Origin: Cryptomeria japonica
Taxonomy: Eukaryota > Streptophyta > Pinopsida > Cupressales > Cupressaceae
NCBI RefSeq assembly: GCF_030272615.1
Contig: NC_081406.1
Span: forward strand, 138,305,361 to 138,369,360
Direction of reading: 5' to 3'
Length of the DNA stretch: 64,000 nucleotides
Shown: positions 23,060-35,419 of the stretch, in pieces
Numbering within the stretch: the stretch's first letter is position 1
How the letters are laid out: each line of letters opens with the position of its first letter
Position numbers and translations under genes: made by a program
Notes under the pieces: model-generated
The model's input: only the letters and a program-made list of their open reading frames with translations
Database searches by the model: none
What the model was told of the DNA's origin: nothing

Positions 23060-23860
23060 GAGTTGCCCCCTTATGGCAGTACTTATGTTAAAAAAAATTA
23101 TAGTTTTTTAATATATTATGTTGTTGTGATAGTTTATTTTTCTCTATTTGAGATCTCCATACTCGCTCATGGGCATTTTTTCTAGTGTTTTTCTATTACT
23201 ATTGTTAGATATTGTAAACTGTAATCAGTATTCACTAGCTCTTACTTGCAGATCAAATGATGGTTCTTCATATGATCTTCACCCTAGTTTACTAATTTTT
23301 TTCACAGATGTTATAGTGATTTCCATGGTCAACATTACTAAGTTAAAATAGATGAATGAGAATAATAGTTAAATGGAGGGGACAAGATTTTTTCCAAATA
23401 TTTGATTAAGTATTGTTCCTCAATGGTTCCTTAGTCCTCTTTGACTATAAATCTTGATAAGGGCTTGAAGTTGTAGGTTTCCGTGAGGTTTACTTCCCAC
23501 CTTCTAAATGAACACTGTTTGACTCAAAATGAATATAATTTAAATTCAAAAATGCATTTATTGCATCCAATTTGTCCTTTGCAAAGCCAATATGTGCCTA
23601 TGTTCAAATTGTTCTCACTTTTTGGAGTGAAATATACTCAGCAAAATGAAACTCGCCAATGAAATTCTGAGTTCTGGCAAAGTTCAAATCTCATCTTGTT
23701 GACTTGACGATGTATACATGGAGGAAAACATCAGAAGGGATGACCATCGACAAAATCTTGTTATAGCTAATGCTTTCGAATTTTTGACTGCTGCGATCCA
23801 CCGATGATGACACGTGGAATTCCTATGTCCAACCCCTACTTCTGACATTTGACGAATAAA
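23060..23860. other. intergenic, nothing recognised
   Basis: AT-rich sequence between the unassigned frames and the MITE-like terminus. No gene seen. Confidence 0.35.
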
Positions 23861-23879
23861 AAATACCTTCGAATATTCG

Positions 23880-24012
23880 TATTCGGGATAGCAATTTATA
23901 AAACCCCTACATCCTTAATATATTAGCAATATATTGCTTTGGATTTTGGGGATATTAAACCCCAATATGAACGCACGTGATATCATATTGCCTAGCGAGT
24001 GAACCCCCATGT
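23880..24012. mobile_element. partial relative of the 28.4-kb MITE
   Basis: The right end, tatgaacgcacgtgatatca followed by ttgcctagcgagtgaa and ending near ccccatgtg, matches the terminal inverted repeat of the 296-bp element at 28,359, including the shared word cacgtgatat and cctagc-gtga. No matching left terminus is visible, so this is a fragment or a diverged copy. Confidence 0.45.
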
Positions 24013-24029
24013 GCTTGGAGCATATTTGA

Positions 24030-24645
24030 CCTATGTTCTTAGTTGAAATACTTCATTATATCATGTATCTTAGATATCTTTATAATTGTAGCTAGAAACT
24101 ATGACTCATTATTGAATTAGATGGTGTATAGTTGTAATGATTATGTTTGTATTATTTGTAATATGAGTTATGTAACATGTTAAACCCTTATGTGGAATTC
24201 TCCTATTAAGTAATGGATTGGTTGTGATTTAGAGATGATGGAATAACTTATCTATGGAATTATTGACTAAGAACATTTGGACTTGGTGCTTTAAAATGAA
24301 CACATCATATTGATAGTATTTATATGATTGTAGTTAAATGGTTATTTTCCTAGGTATCTTAGATGAAATGAATGTTAGAATTAATGAAGGAATCATGTGG
24401 TCTAGTGGATAGATATTGTTCATATCTTGATGTTGTGTTAAGTTAAGTTAAGTAGTGACGTTGAGATACCCTAGGGGATGTAAATCTATTGATGTTAATT
24501 TATGTGATATAAGTTAATTTCGCTTGCATATTTATGTTCATATTATCATGTGTAGTTAATGTATGGGTTGTTATTGTTCAAAAAAATATATATATCTTTC
24601 CTTTCTTAGTTGATTGGTTAGTTTCTCTAGGGTATTCTTGGCAGG
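24030..24645. other. intergenic, nothing recognised
   Basis: AT-rich DNA up to the truncated edge of the Ty3/gypsy fragment. No coding potential seen. Confidence 0.35.
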
Positions 24646-24647
24646 CA

Positions 24648-25184
24648 TTACATAGGATTAACATTTTGTGTGGAAGTAGTCATGATAGAAGATGTGAATG
24701 TAGGCACACTAGGCAAGGATGTAGGCATCAGAATAGAATGATTGACTTGACTAGTAGCTTGAGTGTAACCAAGGGCTTTGGCACAACTTTTTATAGGCAT
24801 GATATTAGTGTCAACAATATGAGCAAGGCCACACAACAAATCAACAATAATTTTATTATCACTTTGAACCATTCTTTTAAATCCTGCAATCAATGGGATT
24901 GTCTCACTTACCGAGTATTGTTGATTCATCCATTGTTAAAAAAATTCAAATTCATTGTCAATTAAAACCGTACTTAGTGATCCATCCACATCATGAGAAT
25001 TATGAAAAGAATGGGGATGAATTATGACATCATTTGTTGGATTAGAAGAACCACCAGCATTCTCATAGAATAAGTTTTACAAATTAGGCTCCATATCCTT
25101 AGTAATTAAACCTTGGGAAGCTTTAATTCTACAACTTCTTCTCACAAGAATAATGTAGGTAGGACTAATGGTAGTAAGACTCAT
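24648..25184 (-). pseudogene. gag N-terminal fragment (copy A)
   Basis: The ATG at 25,184-25,182 opens a frame reading MSLTTISPT, then RIKASQGLITKDMEPNL and a stop. Downstream pieces (24,929-24,648) include MNQQYSVSETIPLIAGFKRM. It aligns with the gag start of the copy at 61,698. Where copy A reads SPTYIIL, the other copy has a stop, so this copy preserves the original start better. Truncated and dead. Confidence 0.65.
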
Positions 25185-25700
25185 GCACAAAGGAGAGAAA
25201 TTTGAAAATTGTGATTAAACAATACAAAATTTAGAAAAAGTGATTGATTAACCAATTAATTAAGCAATTTGATTTGTGAATATGAAAGATAAATGCCTCT
25301 AAATCATAACATAGCATGTCATAAAGATCAAATCTACAAATTATAGATTTGAAAAATTATGCAACCCATAATTAAATTTTAGAATTATATAAATTAGGGT
25401 TTTTGTAAATTCAACCACTATTTTTTGTAATTCAATTGAAAATGAGATCTATGAGTGCAACTTTGAATTTGAAATTGCATAAGTAATCAGATCTGAAAAA
25501 ATGAATCCAAATTAGACAACCCACAATTTCAATTTTAGAATTAAAAATTAGGGTTCTTATGAATTTAACCTCTAAATTTTTGGAATTCAATTGAAAATCA
25601 AACTTGCAAATGTAAATTTGAATTTGTAAATGCATAAACAATTAGATGATCTGAGAACATAAATCAAAAATTAAGGTGCAAGAAGTCTAGCTAACCAAAA

Positions 25701-26859
25701 TGTAGAGTGGTGAAGAATTAGGGTTTCACCCAATGATGTAGTAAAACCCTGAATTTTTGCTTAGGGACCAGTTACATTAAAGAGGGATGGATCCAATAGA
25801 TCTAGCCTCAATCTAATAAAGATGGTGCTAAGAACTCTAATTAGATTCAGTGGTTAGGATTTGATTCCTTCTTTTTAAGTTGAATTGCGAAAATGTTGAA
25901 ATTAGGGTAAATGTGTTGAAATTGAAGTAATTATGCATAAGCAATGAGCTACATTCATCAAACAAAGCCATGAACCTGGATTTGGGCAATATGTGAGTTT
26001 TTTGATATGTTTCCAAAAGGTCATCTTGAATTGTTGGGATCAGAATGCCCACCACTCTGGTCCTCCAAACTCTTCACTATCCAAAAAAGAATCTATTCAT
26101 CTTTGTGAATAATGTCGATCCTAAAAATTGTTGTTTTGTACCTGTTCCTGCACATAGTAGAGAAGGAAAATTTGTCAGGAACTTAGGTCAAACCCCAATT
26201 TTGGAATTAACCATGAAACAGAATTGAAATTTAAATGAATTGTTGTAATGGAAATGATTTCCTTTTGAGAGAAATGTTTAAAATGTCTGAAACACTAATG
26301 ATATACCTTTTTATGAAGTTTTGTTTGTCTTTACAAGGAATTAGGGTTTCATATAGTCTTCATAAAACATAGAACATGAATGTCATCTCCAATGCTTGAA
26401 CCTTGACTTCACTTATGCTCCAATGCTTGAAAGAAGATTGATTGTTTGCTCACTTGAATTTGAATGAATGCTTGATTGCTTGATATGAATGTGTGATTAG
26501 CAAATGCTGAAATGAGAGGGGTAGACCTCCTTTTATACATGCTTGGGTGAAAAACTAATTAATTTTTTGACATGGACCGACACAAGATCCAAATTCTCGC
26601 ACATTTATGTTACCGTTGAGAGAGGCCCCAAAATGAGCCCTGATTGGGAGGACCACAGCACCCTCAGGGCGTTGACACTCTGTTCCTAATCAATCAGGGA
26701 CTCAAATTTTTGGGGGAGAAAGTGTAGGTGTTGAAAATATTGAGTTTGGTGCATGGTATGAGCAGAATCAAGGCTCCAATCAGGCCTTGAGGGATGAATG
26801 CCAAGGTGAGGACCCAAATGAGGATAAATTTGTAAGGGAGTACAATTTAGGATGCTACA
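25701..26859 (-). repeat. LTR of the Ty3/gypsy family (copy A)
   Basis: The boundaries are set by comparison with the copy at 62,230-63,388; both are 1,159 bases by my coordinates. On the minus strand it starts TGTAGC and ends CTACA, a short terminal inverted repeat with TG..CA ends. It shares long stretches with the other copies, for example the block around tgaaacactaatgatatacc. Confidence 0.8.
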
Positions 26860-26864
26860 GTTTG

Positions 26865-28180
26865 AAATTTTACCCCTCCATTATGTTATGAGGAGGAGGT
26901 CTATGTAAAGAAGGTGAATATCATTGTGAGAATAGATGGGAAGGTCTATACTTCAACAATGTTTTATTTCATTGTAATTTATTTTCTTTCAAATCAACAA
27001 ATTGTTGTCTCAAGGTGAAAAGAATCGATACTAAAAAATTTATTTGAAATTCTTTTCAAATAAATACATATATAGATTAAAATCTACTTGAAAGATCTCT
27101 AGTTTTAAGATCACAAAAGTTGGCATAGAAAGTAGTCAATGACAAATAATATGATTGGTTCTATAACTATTATGGTTTAATCATTGTTTGTAGTTTGTTT
27201 GCATCATCTCTTTAATTATCATGAGAAATCAAAATGCAACACCCTCCCAAATTTGGTATAGCTTAAATGATAGAGGAGTTGTATGTGTTCTTGTTAGTTG
27301 TCCTAGATTAGTTCTAGTTTGATTATGGGTCCCACCTAATCTATCTAACCGATCCTTTTTCATTAGGGTTACACTCTAAGAAGCATTCATTAAATCTATA
27401 AGATACAATTTGGAACACCACCAATGTCTACCTATCAGTTTCCCCTCTTGTTTAGTGCCTACTTTTACCCTTAGTTTTAATGAACATTGCAATACCCACC
27501 TATGACCGATTAGCACATAACTCAACCCTAATCCCACAATCCACTACACCCTTATCTTATAATAATCTAATAACCCATCCCCATTTCATCCCAAACCATT
27601 TGAGCACCTTGGAAGCCACCACACTTGTATTTTTATCCCCTAGACAAGACAATACATGATCACATTCACAATGGTCAATAACTTTTTTTTTCAATTCCAA
27701 CCTCTCAAATTTTTCACTTTAATTTGCATCCACATCATGTCCTATGTCTAAATGACCATAAATGATTAGGAAACTATTCATTAATGCAAATGAATTATTT
27801 TCAATTAAGAGAGCAAGATTGAGATAAAAAGCACATTAGAGCATTAAACACATTTAGACAAAAACATAGCATTGTGTAATATGAACCATTATTTCCCTTG
27901 TACTTATACATCCACGTCAAACATTTTACATTAATCTCAAAATGATCCACTATTCCAATTTTGTCAAATCTTTGTGATTCTTGATTGTCATCAATAAAAT
28001 TTTGATTCAATCTCCCAAGAAGAAGCCCCCAAAAGCTCCTGAGGTACTACCCTATCTAGATATCAAGTTTTATTACAAGAAACAAATAGAAGATTCACAA
28101 AAGATATGACTAGAATTGTACAAGACAACTTTGTAGAAAAATAACCTTGTTGCATCTATATGAACACAACCACACAAAAG
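26865..28180. other. intergenic, nothing recognised
   Basis: No gene or repeat unit recognised between the LTR of copy A and the tandem repeat. Confidence 0.4.
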
Positions 28181-28184
28181 AGAA

Positions 28185-29155
28185 TGGGACTCTACACAAC
28201 AACATCATGAAGCACATGTTCATGGTGAACAAAGACCAATGTGAATCAAAACTTAATCTCACCTAGTCAAAACAAAAAAGAACAAAATAATATTAACCAA
28301 AAAACTTTACACTTCTAACCTCCTAAGTGGATGAGACTACACGCAACAACACCATGAACACAGGGGCTTCACTTGCTAGGCAATATTATATCACGTGCAT
28401 TCATATTGGGGGGTTTAATATCCAAAAAATGAGGGTACAATATATTGCTTATCGATGAAAATAGGGGTGTTTTTTATTCGAGCTATGAAAAAATGCTATA
28501 TTTGGTGAAAATAGGAGGGTTTTAATTCAGATTGTGTATTGGAGGGAGTGACAAAAAAGGACTTTAGGGCACTATTTTTTGAAAATAGGGGGATTATTTA
28601 GTATGCTATGAACGCACGTGATATAACCCAAGTTCACTAAGTAAAGCCCCTGTGACCATGAAGCACATGTTGATGTTGATCAAAGACCCTAATGTGAATC
28701 CAAATCTTAATCTCACATAATTAAAACCAAATAGAACAAAACAATATTAGCCTCTTAAAAACTCTACATTTCTAACCTCTTAAGAGGATGAGATTGCACA
28801 CAACAACATCATGAAGCACATGTTGATGGTGATCAAAGACCCTAATGCGAATCCAAATCCAAATCTCACCTAATCAAAATCAAATAGAACAAAACAATAT
28901 TAACCTTAAGAAAACTTTACATTTCGAACCTTCTCAGAAGATGAGAATGCACACAACAACACCATGAAACACATTCTCAACAACACCATGAAGCACATGT
29001 TGATGGTGATCAAAGATCCTACATCATAAAGAACATACTAATAGTGATCAAAGATCCTAGTGAGAATCCAAATCTTAATCTCACATATTCAAAACCAAAT
29101 AGAACAAAACATTATAAACATTTAAAAAACATTACACTTCTAACCCCCTAGGCCT
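28185..29155. repeat. ~150-bp tandem repeat, four to five units, interrupted by a MITE
   Basis: Each unit contains caacaacatcatgaagcac, then gttgatggtgatcaaagac, aatccaaatcttaatctcac and aaatagaacaaaacaat. Unit starts at 28,201, 28,348, 28,804 and 28,958 give spacings of 147, 152 (after removing the 304-base insertion) and 154. A further partial unit runs to about 29,150, with a short extra duplication near 28,960-29,000. Confidence 0.85.
28359..28654. mobile_element. 296-bp MITE with 8-bp target-site duplication
   Basis: The element begins CACAGGGGCTTCACTT and ends AAGTAAAGCCCCTGTG, imperfect terminal inverted repeats of about 45 bases containing the shared word ATATCACGTGC. It is flanked by accatgaa at 28,351-28,358 and 28,655-28,662, an exact 8-bp duplication of the tandem-repeat sequence. 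It is non-coding. An 8-bp duplication fits hAT-type transposition best, although the end sequence is not a textbook hAT end. Confidence 0.88.
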
Positions 29156-30060
29156 ATTATTTTCTATGAACATCATCTTCTCTTTTTTAATTTAGAACGA
29201 CTAAAATGTTTAAATATTGATTTCTAAATTAAAGAACCCTCGTCTTCACCACTTGTCCCCCACCAAATCCAATTTTCTTTGGATTCCGCAAATCAGTCTC
29301 ACGCACTTATGGTTCCCAAGAATTTACATTTGACCCGATAAGATTTCAGTATCTATAGATGCGTGTCCTACCGGCTGCTGACCTTGAATTATAGATGCAT
29401 TCATCTCTATTCCTGTTCGACTTATTTGGATTTAATGAAGAAGAATCTGATTGGGAAACTGCTACTCTATTATTCTTAAAGTTTTACTGGTTAAAGGTTC
29501 TGACTTAGACTCAATTTCTACTTTTTCCCCTAATTTCATTGGAAAAAGGTAAAACCGTTTGTCTGCTTTCAGTTTTTGACTATGAATATGTGGAGTTGGT
29601 GAAAGAATCATCCGTGGGACCATCTGTCATAAAGCTCCGCTGTAAAGGAATCGTGTGGAATCATGTTAAGTAGACCCAGCGACTTAATAATTTTCTCCAA
29701 CAGGCAATATTCCCTAATAATTCTCTGCAATTACTCAGTTAATTCTCTTTGCTTGATGATTAACTCAACAGAACTTCAATGCCTAACGAAACATGACAAA
29801 GACGAGGCAGAAGATTAAGCCGTGACAACCGTATAGGGAGCCCACACATTTTCAGAGTTTTTAATTGATTACGTATACTCCTTGGAATCTTTAACTTGCC
29901 TATCACTTTGTAGATCTTTTGGAATCATAAAGTATCTTCAGAAAGAGACGAATTCACTGTGAAACAGCACCTTGTGAGCCCATATTTTTTTAGAATCCAT
30001 TAATCACATTTTTAATTATTGGTTAAACAGTATTAGTCTCGACCGCATGGGTGGAAAAAA
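29156..30060. other. upstream region of the legumain gene
   Basis: No coding frame. It is the 5' flank of the plus-strand gene at 30,162 and would contain its regulatory region. I do not claim specific transcription-factor sites. Confidence 0.4.
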
Positions 30061-30063
30061 TTG

Positions 30064-30070
30064 TATATAA
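30064..30070 (+). promoter_or_regulatory. candidate TATA box of the legumain gene
   Basis: TATATAA lies 92 bases before the chosen ATG, a normal distance for a plant TATA box with a short 5' leader. It is assigned by position and consensus only. Confidence 0.5.
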
Positions 30071-30161
30071 TTAATGCCAATGCACCCCAAAATTCATAGC
30101 TGAATATTCTGAATTGTAGTTGGAGACCAGTGAATCTTTGAAAGGTAGTTGGGAAGTTGGG

Positions 30162-33100
30162 ATGGGATTGGGTATTGTCAAGTGGTTTGTGGGTGTCCTT
30201 ATTCTGTTGTTATGCTTTCTAGATTTCAGTAAGGTTGTAGAGGCAGGTAGAGTCCATTTTGATAGAAAAATTCAGTTGCCTTCAGAGAGTGAAGACGAAT
30301 CTGCTGGGACTAAATGGGCTGTTCTTGTTGCTGGCTCTGCTGGATTTTCGAACTACAGACATCAGGTGATTTTGTGCAGATCCATCCTCCATAGCCATAT
30401 TTATCTATCTCTGCTGCTTCATCCAGGCTTCCAAGGCTTATGAGGACCATAAATGCTTTGCCCTTTTCTCTTTGACCCTCTCTAGAGACTTGAGTGGCCT
30501 AGAGTTTATTGTACTAGGTTAATTACTTCTCCCATAGCTTGACGAGGAAAAGATTGCATAAGCATCATCTAGGGTCAGGTCATAGATCCTGAGGAGTCCA
30601 ATATCTAGGTAGGAGTGCTTCTCCACAGCAGAAGGATTCATCTCCTTCAGCGAAGCTTTTCCCTCCTTTGACTTTGCTTGTTCCCTGTCCTATCGTTCTG
30701 ATGCTTCCCTGCTATTCTGGTTTCCAACTTTAGTTTAAGATTGCTATTCTTATGTTTTGGTTGGAAATAAAGCTTGCACTCCTCATCTTTTATATTGAAT
30801 ATCTTGCAATCCAGTTGGGCCTTTAGGGGTCAGTAATATATAAAAACAAGATTAAACTAGATAATATCCAATAGATCTACATATTTATTGGGGGAACAGA
30901 CAGAGATACATCTATGGGAAATAACAGTATCTATTGGTTACATGGAAGAGTTGATGTGTTTAAGGCATCTTTATCCTTTTTTCACTTGAATCTGCAGGTC
31001 AATTAAAGACGAGCATTGATTCAATTATAGACGAGCATTGATTCAATTATAGGCAACAAATAGCAAAAGAATTGAAGAGATGTAGCAATATGGGTATTCC
31101 AGAATCATGCATATAGATCTAGATTTTCTATTTCACTTTCTATAATAAAATATTTGTTAACTAATACAATTCAGTTAGTGGCTATGAAGGTAGATTATTA
31201 AATTCCTTGGTCTTTGACTCTAATTGAAACCTTGAGATTTGATTCAATAAATCCAATCCTACAGCCAAACAATTATAATTTATATCAAACTACAGAATAG
31301 AAGATCGGTATGTGTCTAATATACTCAATAATAAGGGTTATAGTAGTTTTTAAGTGTGTCAAAACATCATTATACGGACACAACAGAAGTATTATGCTAA
31401 GGATTGAATGATTGATTTTGCAGGCTGATGTTTGCCATGCATACCAAATTCTTAGAAAAGGGGGTCTAAAAGAGGAGAATATTGTTGTGTTCATGTACGA
31501 TGACATAGCAAATAATTTTATCAATCCTCGACCAGGGATAATCATCAACCATCCTGAAGGTCAAGATGTGTATGCAGGTGTTCCTAAGGTGGGTTTATTT
31601 TTACAAGTTCACTTTATTGTTCAATTTCTTAAGAGACTGTCTCTTGAGGTCTAACCGTGTGACTTCATAATCATAATTGTTCTATTCCTGAAGAGACTGT
31701 CTTTTAAGGTTTAACCATGTGACCTCATATGTTATCATTTAAGACTGCGCTTCCTCTAATTGTCTGTTTTCGTTTCATTCAGGACTACACAGGAAGGGAT
31801 GTGAACGTAGAAAACTTGTTTGCTGTTATCCTTGGAGACAAGGACTCCGTAAAAGGTGGAAGTGGGAAGGTCATTAATAGTGGCCCAAATGACCATATCT
31901 TCATTTTCTACAGTGACCACGGAGGACCGGGGGTTCTTGGTGGGTTTATTTCTTCCTAGTTCACTACATCAAATCGTGCTATGTATGAAACTTTGTTCTC
32001 TTATTACTTCTTACTCTTTTGATTCAAAACATGAAAAACTTTCAGGAGTTTCTAAGAGCTTGGTCACAAAGCAACTGAAAAAGGAAAAACCTCATAAGTA
32101 CAACTACATGGAGCCTAGCGAACTTTGTCATCCCCTGCCTAAAAAGGTGCACTAGGAAAATAAACGTGCAGTAGAAGTTAGTGAAGTCATCCTTCTTGAG
32201 CTCTCCACCTTTAGAAAAGGAGAGAAATTTTACAGTTGTATGTTTGTGAGGCTACTAACATGATTAGATCTGAATTTCTCAAACACCAAACAAATGAAAT
32301 GAGTGATATGCAGGGAATTTTGCCATTTTTAATGTGATTCAGGTATGGGCTATGCTCTCAAAACAAGAGAGACCCCCTCTCACAATAATAACAAAAAAAC
32401 TTTGATGAGGACACTTCAGAGTGTGTTTCTAAATCAATTATTGTGCAAATTCATGTAACTTACAACTTAAAATGAAAATAGAACTAATGCACTATCAAAT
32501 GATTTGTGTTTCTTTGGTCCTAACCTTGGAAGACATCAGTAACTAATGTTCTTAAAAGTATAGCTGATAGACAAATTCAAATATTTTTATTTAAGTTTAT
32601 TGAACATAGACAGAATTGTAACTATTGTTTGGCAGCTAAAACAGTGTTCATCTCCAGTGATCTCTTTTCTACTCTTTTATCTGCTAAAGAAACTAAATTT
32701 TTTGTATTCTTTTCCATGTTTCATAAAATTGTATATTAGAAAGAAAAAAATGCTTGGTACAAGCCTTTATAAATACTGTTATCTATGACTTAGACTATAT
32801 TGTAATATTGGAATACTAATCTTGCCAAATAAAATTTCTATAATATCGGCGTTCCATATTAAGTTCTATGCCTTTGGCGACCTATTTATATGATTGGTGT
32901 GGTGATTTGCAGGAATGCCTTCGGGTCCTTATCTTTTTGCAGTAGATTTTGTAGATGTCTTGAAAAAGAAGCATGCCGGTAGCTCATACAAAAAAATGGT
33001 GTGTTATTCTGGCTTACAGTTAATTTTTGGCTATTTTCCCTCAACAATAGAGTTCATATTGGATGCATACCCTTGGCCCCAGCAGTTATTCCTTATATTT

Positions 33101-35419
33101 TGTTTGCTTGGTTACAGCCCTCCCACACAACTATCAAATGATTTGTGTTTCTATCCATTTACACTATGTCCTCTCAAATCTACATGATACCCTTTAAAAG
33201 AAGGCAAATTTCTTTCCAGAAAATGAATCTACTGGTTTTAAGAGTTTGATTTTAGAGAACATTTTGAGCTCTATTGTGTCTTTTACTTGAAGATTAATGT
33301 ACGGTATTTCACCATTCAGGTAATTTACATTGAAGCATGTGAAAGTGGAAGCATGGTTGAAGGTTTACTCCCAGAGGGAATGAACATATATGTCACAACA
33401 GCATCAAATTCAATAGAAAGTAGTTGGGGCACATACTGTCCTGGAATGGACCCCTCTCCTCCCTCTGGATACTACACCTGCCTTGGAGATTTGTACAGTG
33501 TAGCTTGGATGGAAGACAGGTTTGCTATACTATTTTATAAAAAATCCAATAAGTTTATCCAATTCCAATTTCTTTACTCAATATTTGCTTTTTGTGCTTG
33601 CAGCGAAGTGCACAATATGTTGGACGAAACATTAAATCGTCAGTATCTATTGGTGAGTATAGAGTCATAGACTGCATCCATCACTCCGTATTGTAAGCCT
33701 GTTTGTGTAGACCAACTCAACTTTTAGAATGATTTTGCAGCTGTCTATATTTCATGTTATTACAAAATTTTGATTCTTATAATTTATCAAGAATTGCATG
33801 ATTAATTATTTTCTTATTGTATGTGTTGAGACTGTTTGGTTGCTGGTTAGAGGATGCCAAGTCCTCCTATGAGTCCCCAATCCAAATCCTCCAGATATAC
33901 TTTGCCTGCAGATAGATCACATCACAAAATGCCATAGTCAGTGCTACTTGTATGAGAGGCGAAGGACTCTACACTTGCACTACACATTTCCCAAAAAAAA
34001 TTGTCTTTGAGGCAGGACATATTTGCCCTTCCAATTTCAACAAAAAAAAAAAAGTACAATATTCAATTTCATGAGTGCGACAAACAGTTAAATTTGCACA
34101 TACCTATATCATAACACCCAACATTACCATTAATCATTTGATGACAGACTCATGATCAGTTTTTTTGCAGTATATCATACTATTTCAAATAAATAGCTAT
34201 TTGAATACACATGTTTTCAAGCAAGATCAACTCATTTTATGGTACACTGAATTACTGACTTTCGGTTCACACGTTTTTATTATAAATTATTGCTTTAGTA
34301 TTGATGGGGTATATGTTTTACAGGTGAAAGAAAGGACATCAAACCACCATACATATGAAGAGGGCTCTCATGTGATGCAATATGGTGACATACCTCTTAG
34401 CAAGGAACCTTTGTCCCTATACATGGGCTTTGACCCTTCCAATGCTAATGCTACCTTAGAGAACAATTTAGCACATCTGAAAGATAAAGATACCACAGCT
34501 ATAAATCAGAGGGATGCAGATCTTCTTTACATGTGGCAAAAGGTTGGTAAATATTTTTTAAAAATTGATTTTATGGCAGCTGGGCTACTCTTAGTCTCTC
34601 TTTGCTCTCTTCAATTTATTTTTTACTGAACAAAGCCTTAAGAAGATATTCCTAAATGAAACCATTGTCTTTGGTTTGATGCATCATAAGAAAATTATTT
34701 GTGGTCACTGAGGCAACCATGATCAAAAGAAAAATATGGTATATATTCTAATGCTGTACTGTCACTCTCTGAATAACATCAGTTGGTTTTTTCCCCCACT
34801 TAACAGTATAAAAGTTCCAAGGATGGTACCTTTGAAAAGTTGGAGGCTGCAAAAGAATTGGTTGAGACCATGTCACATCGCATGCATTTGGACAAGAGCA
34901 TAAAACTTATTAGTAACCTCTTGTTCGGATCAGATATGGGTCCTTCCATACTGAATTTTGTACGACCACATGGGCATTCTTTGGTTGATGATTGGGACTG
35001 CCTTAAAACAATGGTAATGGTTTCAATCCTAAATATTTATTTTTCCTTACTCATATCCTGGTCCCAACTGCTACATTATATAGAATCAGAAATGGATGTT
35101 TTCGCACGTCCCTTGAGTGTGTTCTTTGAAATTAAAAAATAAACTACTAGTTACTGTGAAACGGTAGGTAGCATTCTCTGCATTCTACACCATACAGCAT
35201 CTATTGGTTGTTGTTAACACTACTTGTATGTGACAGGTACGCACTTTTGAATCCCACTGTGGGTCACTTTCCCAGTATGGAATGAAACACATGCGTGCTC
35301 TAGCAAATATCTGTAATAAAGGTGTCAGTACAGATACCATGGATGAAGTTTCTGCTGAGGCATGCACTCAAATCCCACCTGGGAAGTTGAGTTCGCTCGA
35401 AGGTGGCTACAGTGCTTGA
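30162..35419 (+). CDS. VPE: vacuolar processing enzyme (legumain, asparaginyl endopeptidase, peptidase C13)
   Basis: Cleaves after Asn (and Asp) in vacuolar proteins, maturing storage proteins and acting in vacuole-mediated cell death (family knowledge). Nine exons: 30,162-30,365; 31,424-31,588; 31,783-31,939; 32,913-32,998; 33,320-33,519; 33,604-33,652; 34,324-34,542; 34,807-35,013; 35,237-35,419. All introns are GT-AG and the phases join to 489 aa, the usual length. The ATG at 30,162 was chosen because an in-frame TAG lies at 30,117 with no earlier ATG. Residues 1-28 form a signal peptide. The S1-pocket Arg66 is in NYRHQ, catalytic His169 in YSDHGGPG and catalytic Cys211 in [22 protein letters not shown] and [13 protein letters not shown] are family signatures. 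One N-glycosylation site is NAT 329-331. The C-terminal propeptide extends to GGYSA. No disruption is seen, so it is probably functional. Confidence 0.95.

Larger units (their letters stand above)
24648..26859 (-). mobile_element. Ty3/gypsy fragment: LTR, leader and start of gag
   Basis: This copy belongs to the same family as the element at 54.9-63.4 kb. In minus orientation it has an LTR (26,859-25,701), a leader with an internal ~160-bp duplication, and the start of gag (ATG at 25,184, MSLTTISPTYIILVRR, continuing to about 24,648). The left edge at 24,648 is an abrupt truncation: homology to the other copy (about 61,155 onward) simply stops. The rest of gag, pol and the second LTR are missing. 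No matching target duplication can be found because one end is lost. Confidence 0.8.

Noticed and set aside
24534-24965. 143-codon plus-strand frame
   Set aside because: Antisense to the gag fragment of copy A, which aligns with the gag start of the second copy on the minus strand.
30120-30161. Earlier start for the legumain protein at a TTG codon
   Set aside because: No ATG is present there, and an in-frame stop immediately precedes it. The ATG at 30,162 gives a normal signal peptide.
31856-32155. 99-codon frame overlapping legumain exon 3 and intron 3
   Set aside because: Different frame from the exon. The splice donor at 31,940 and the family alignment explain the region.
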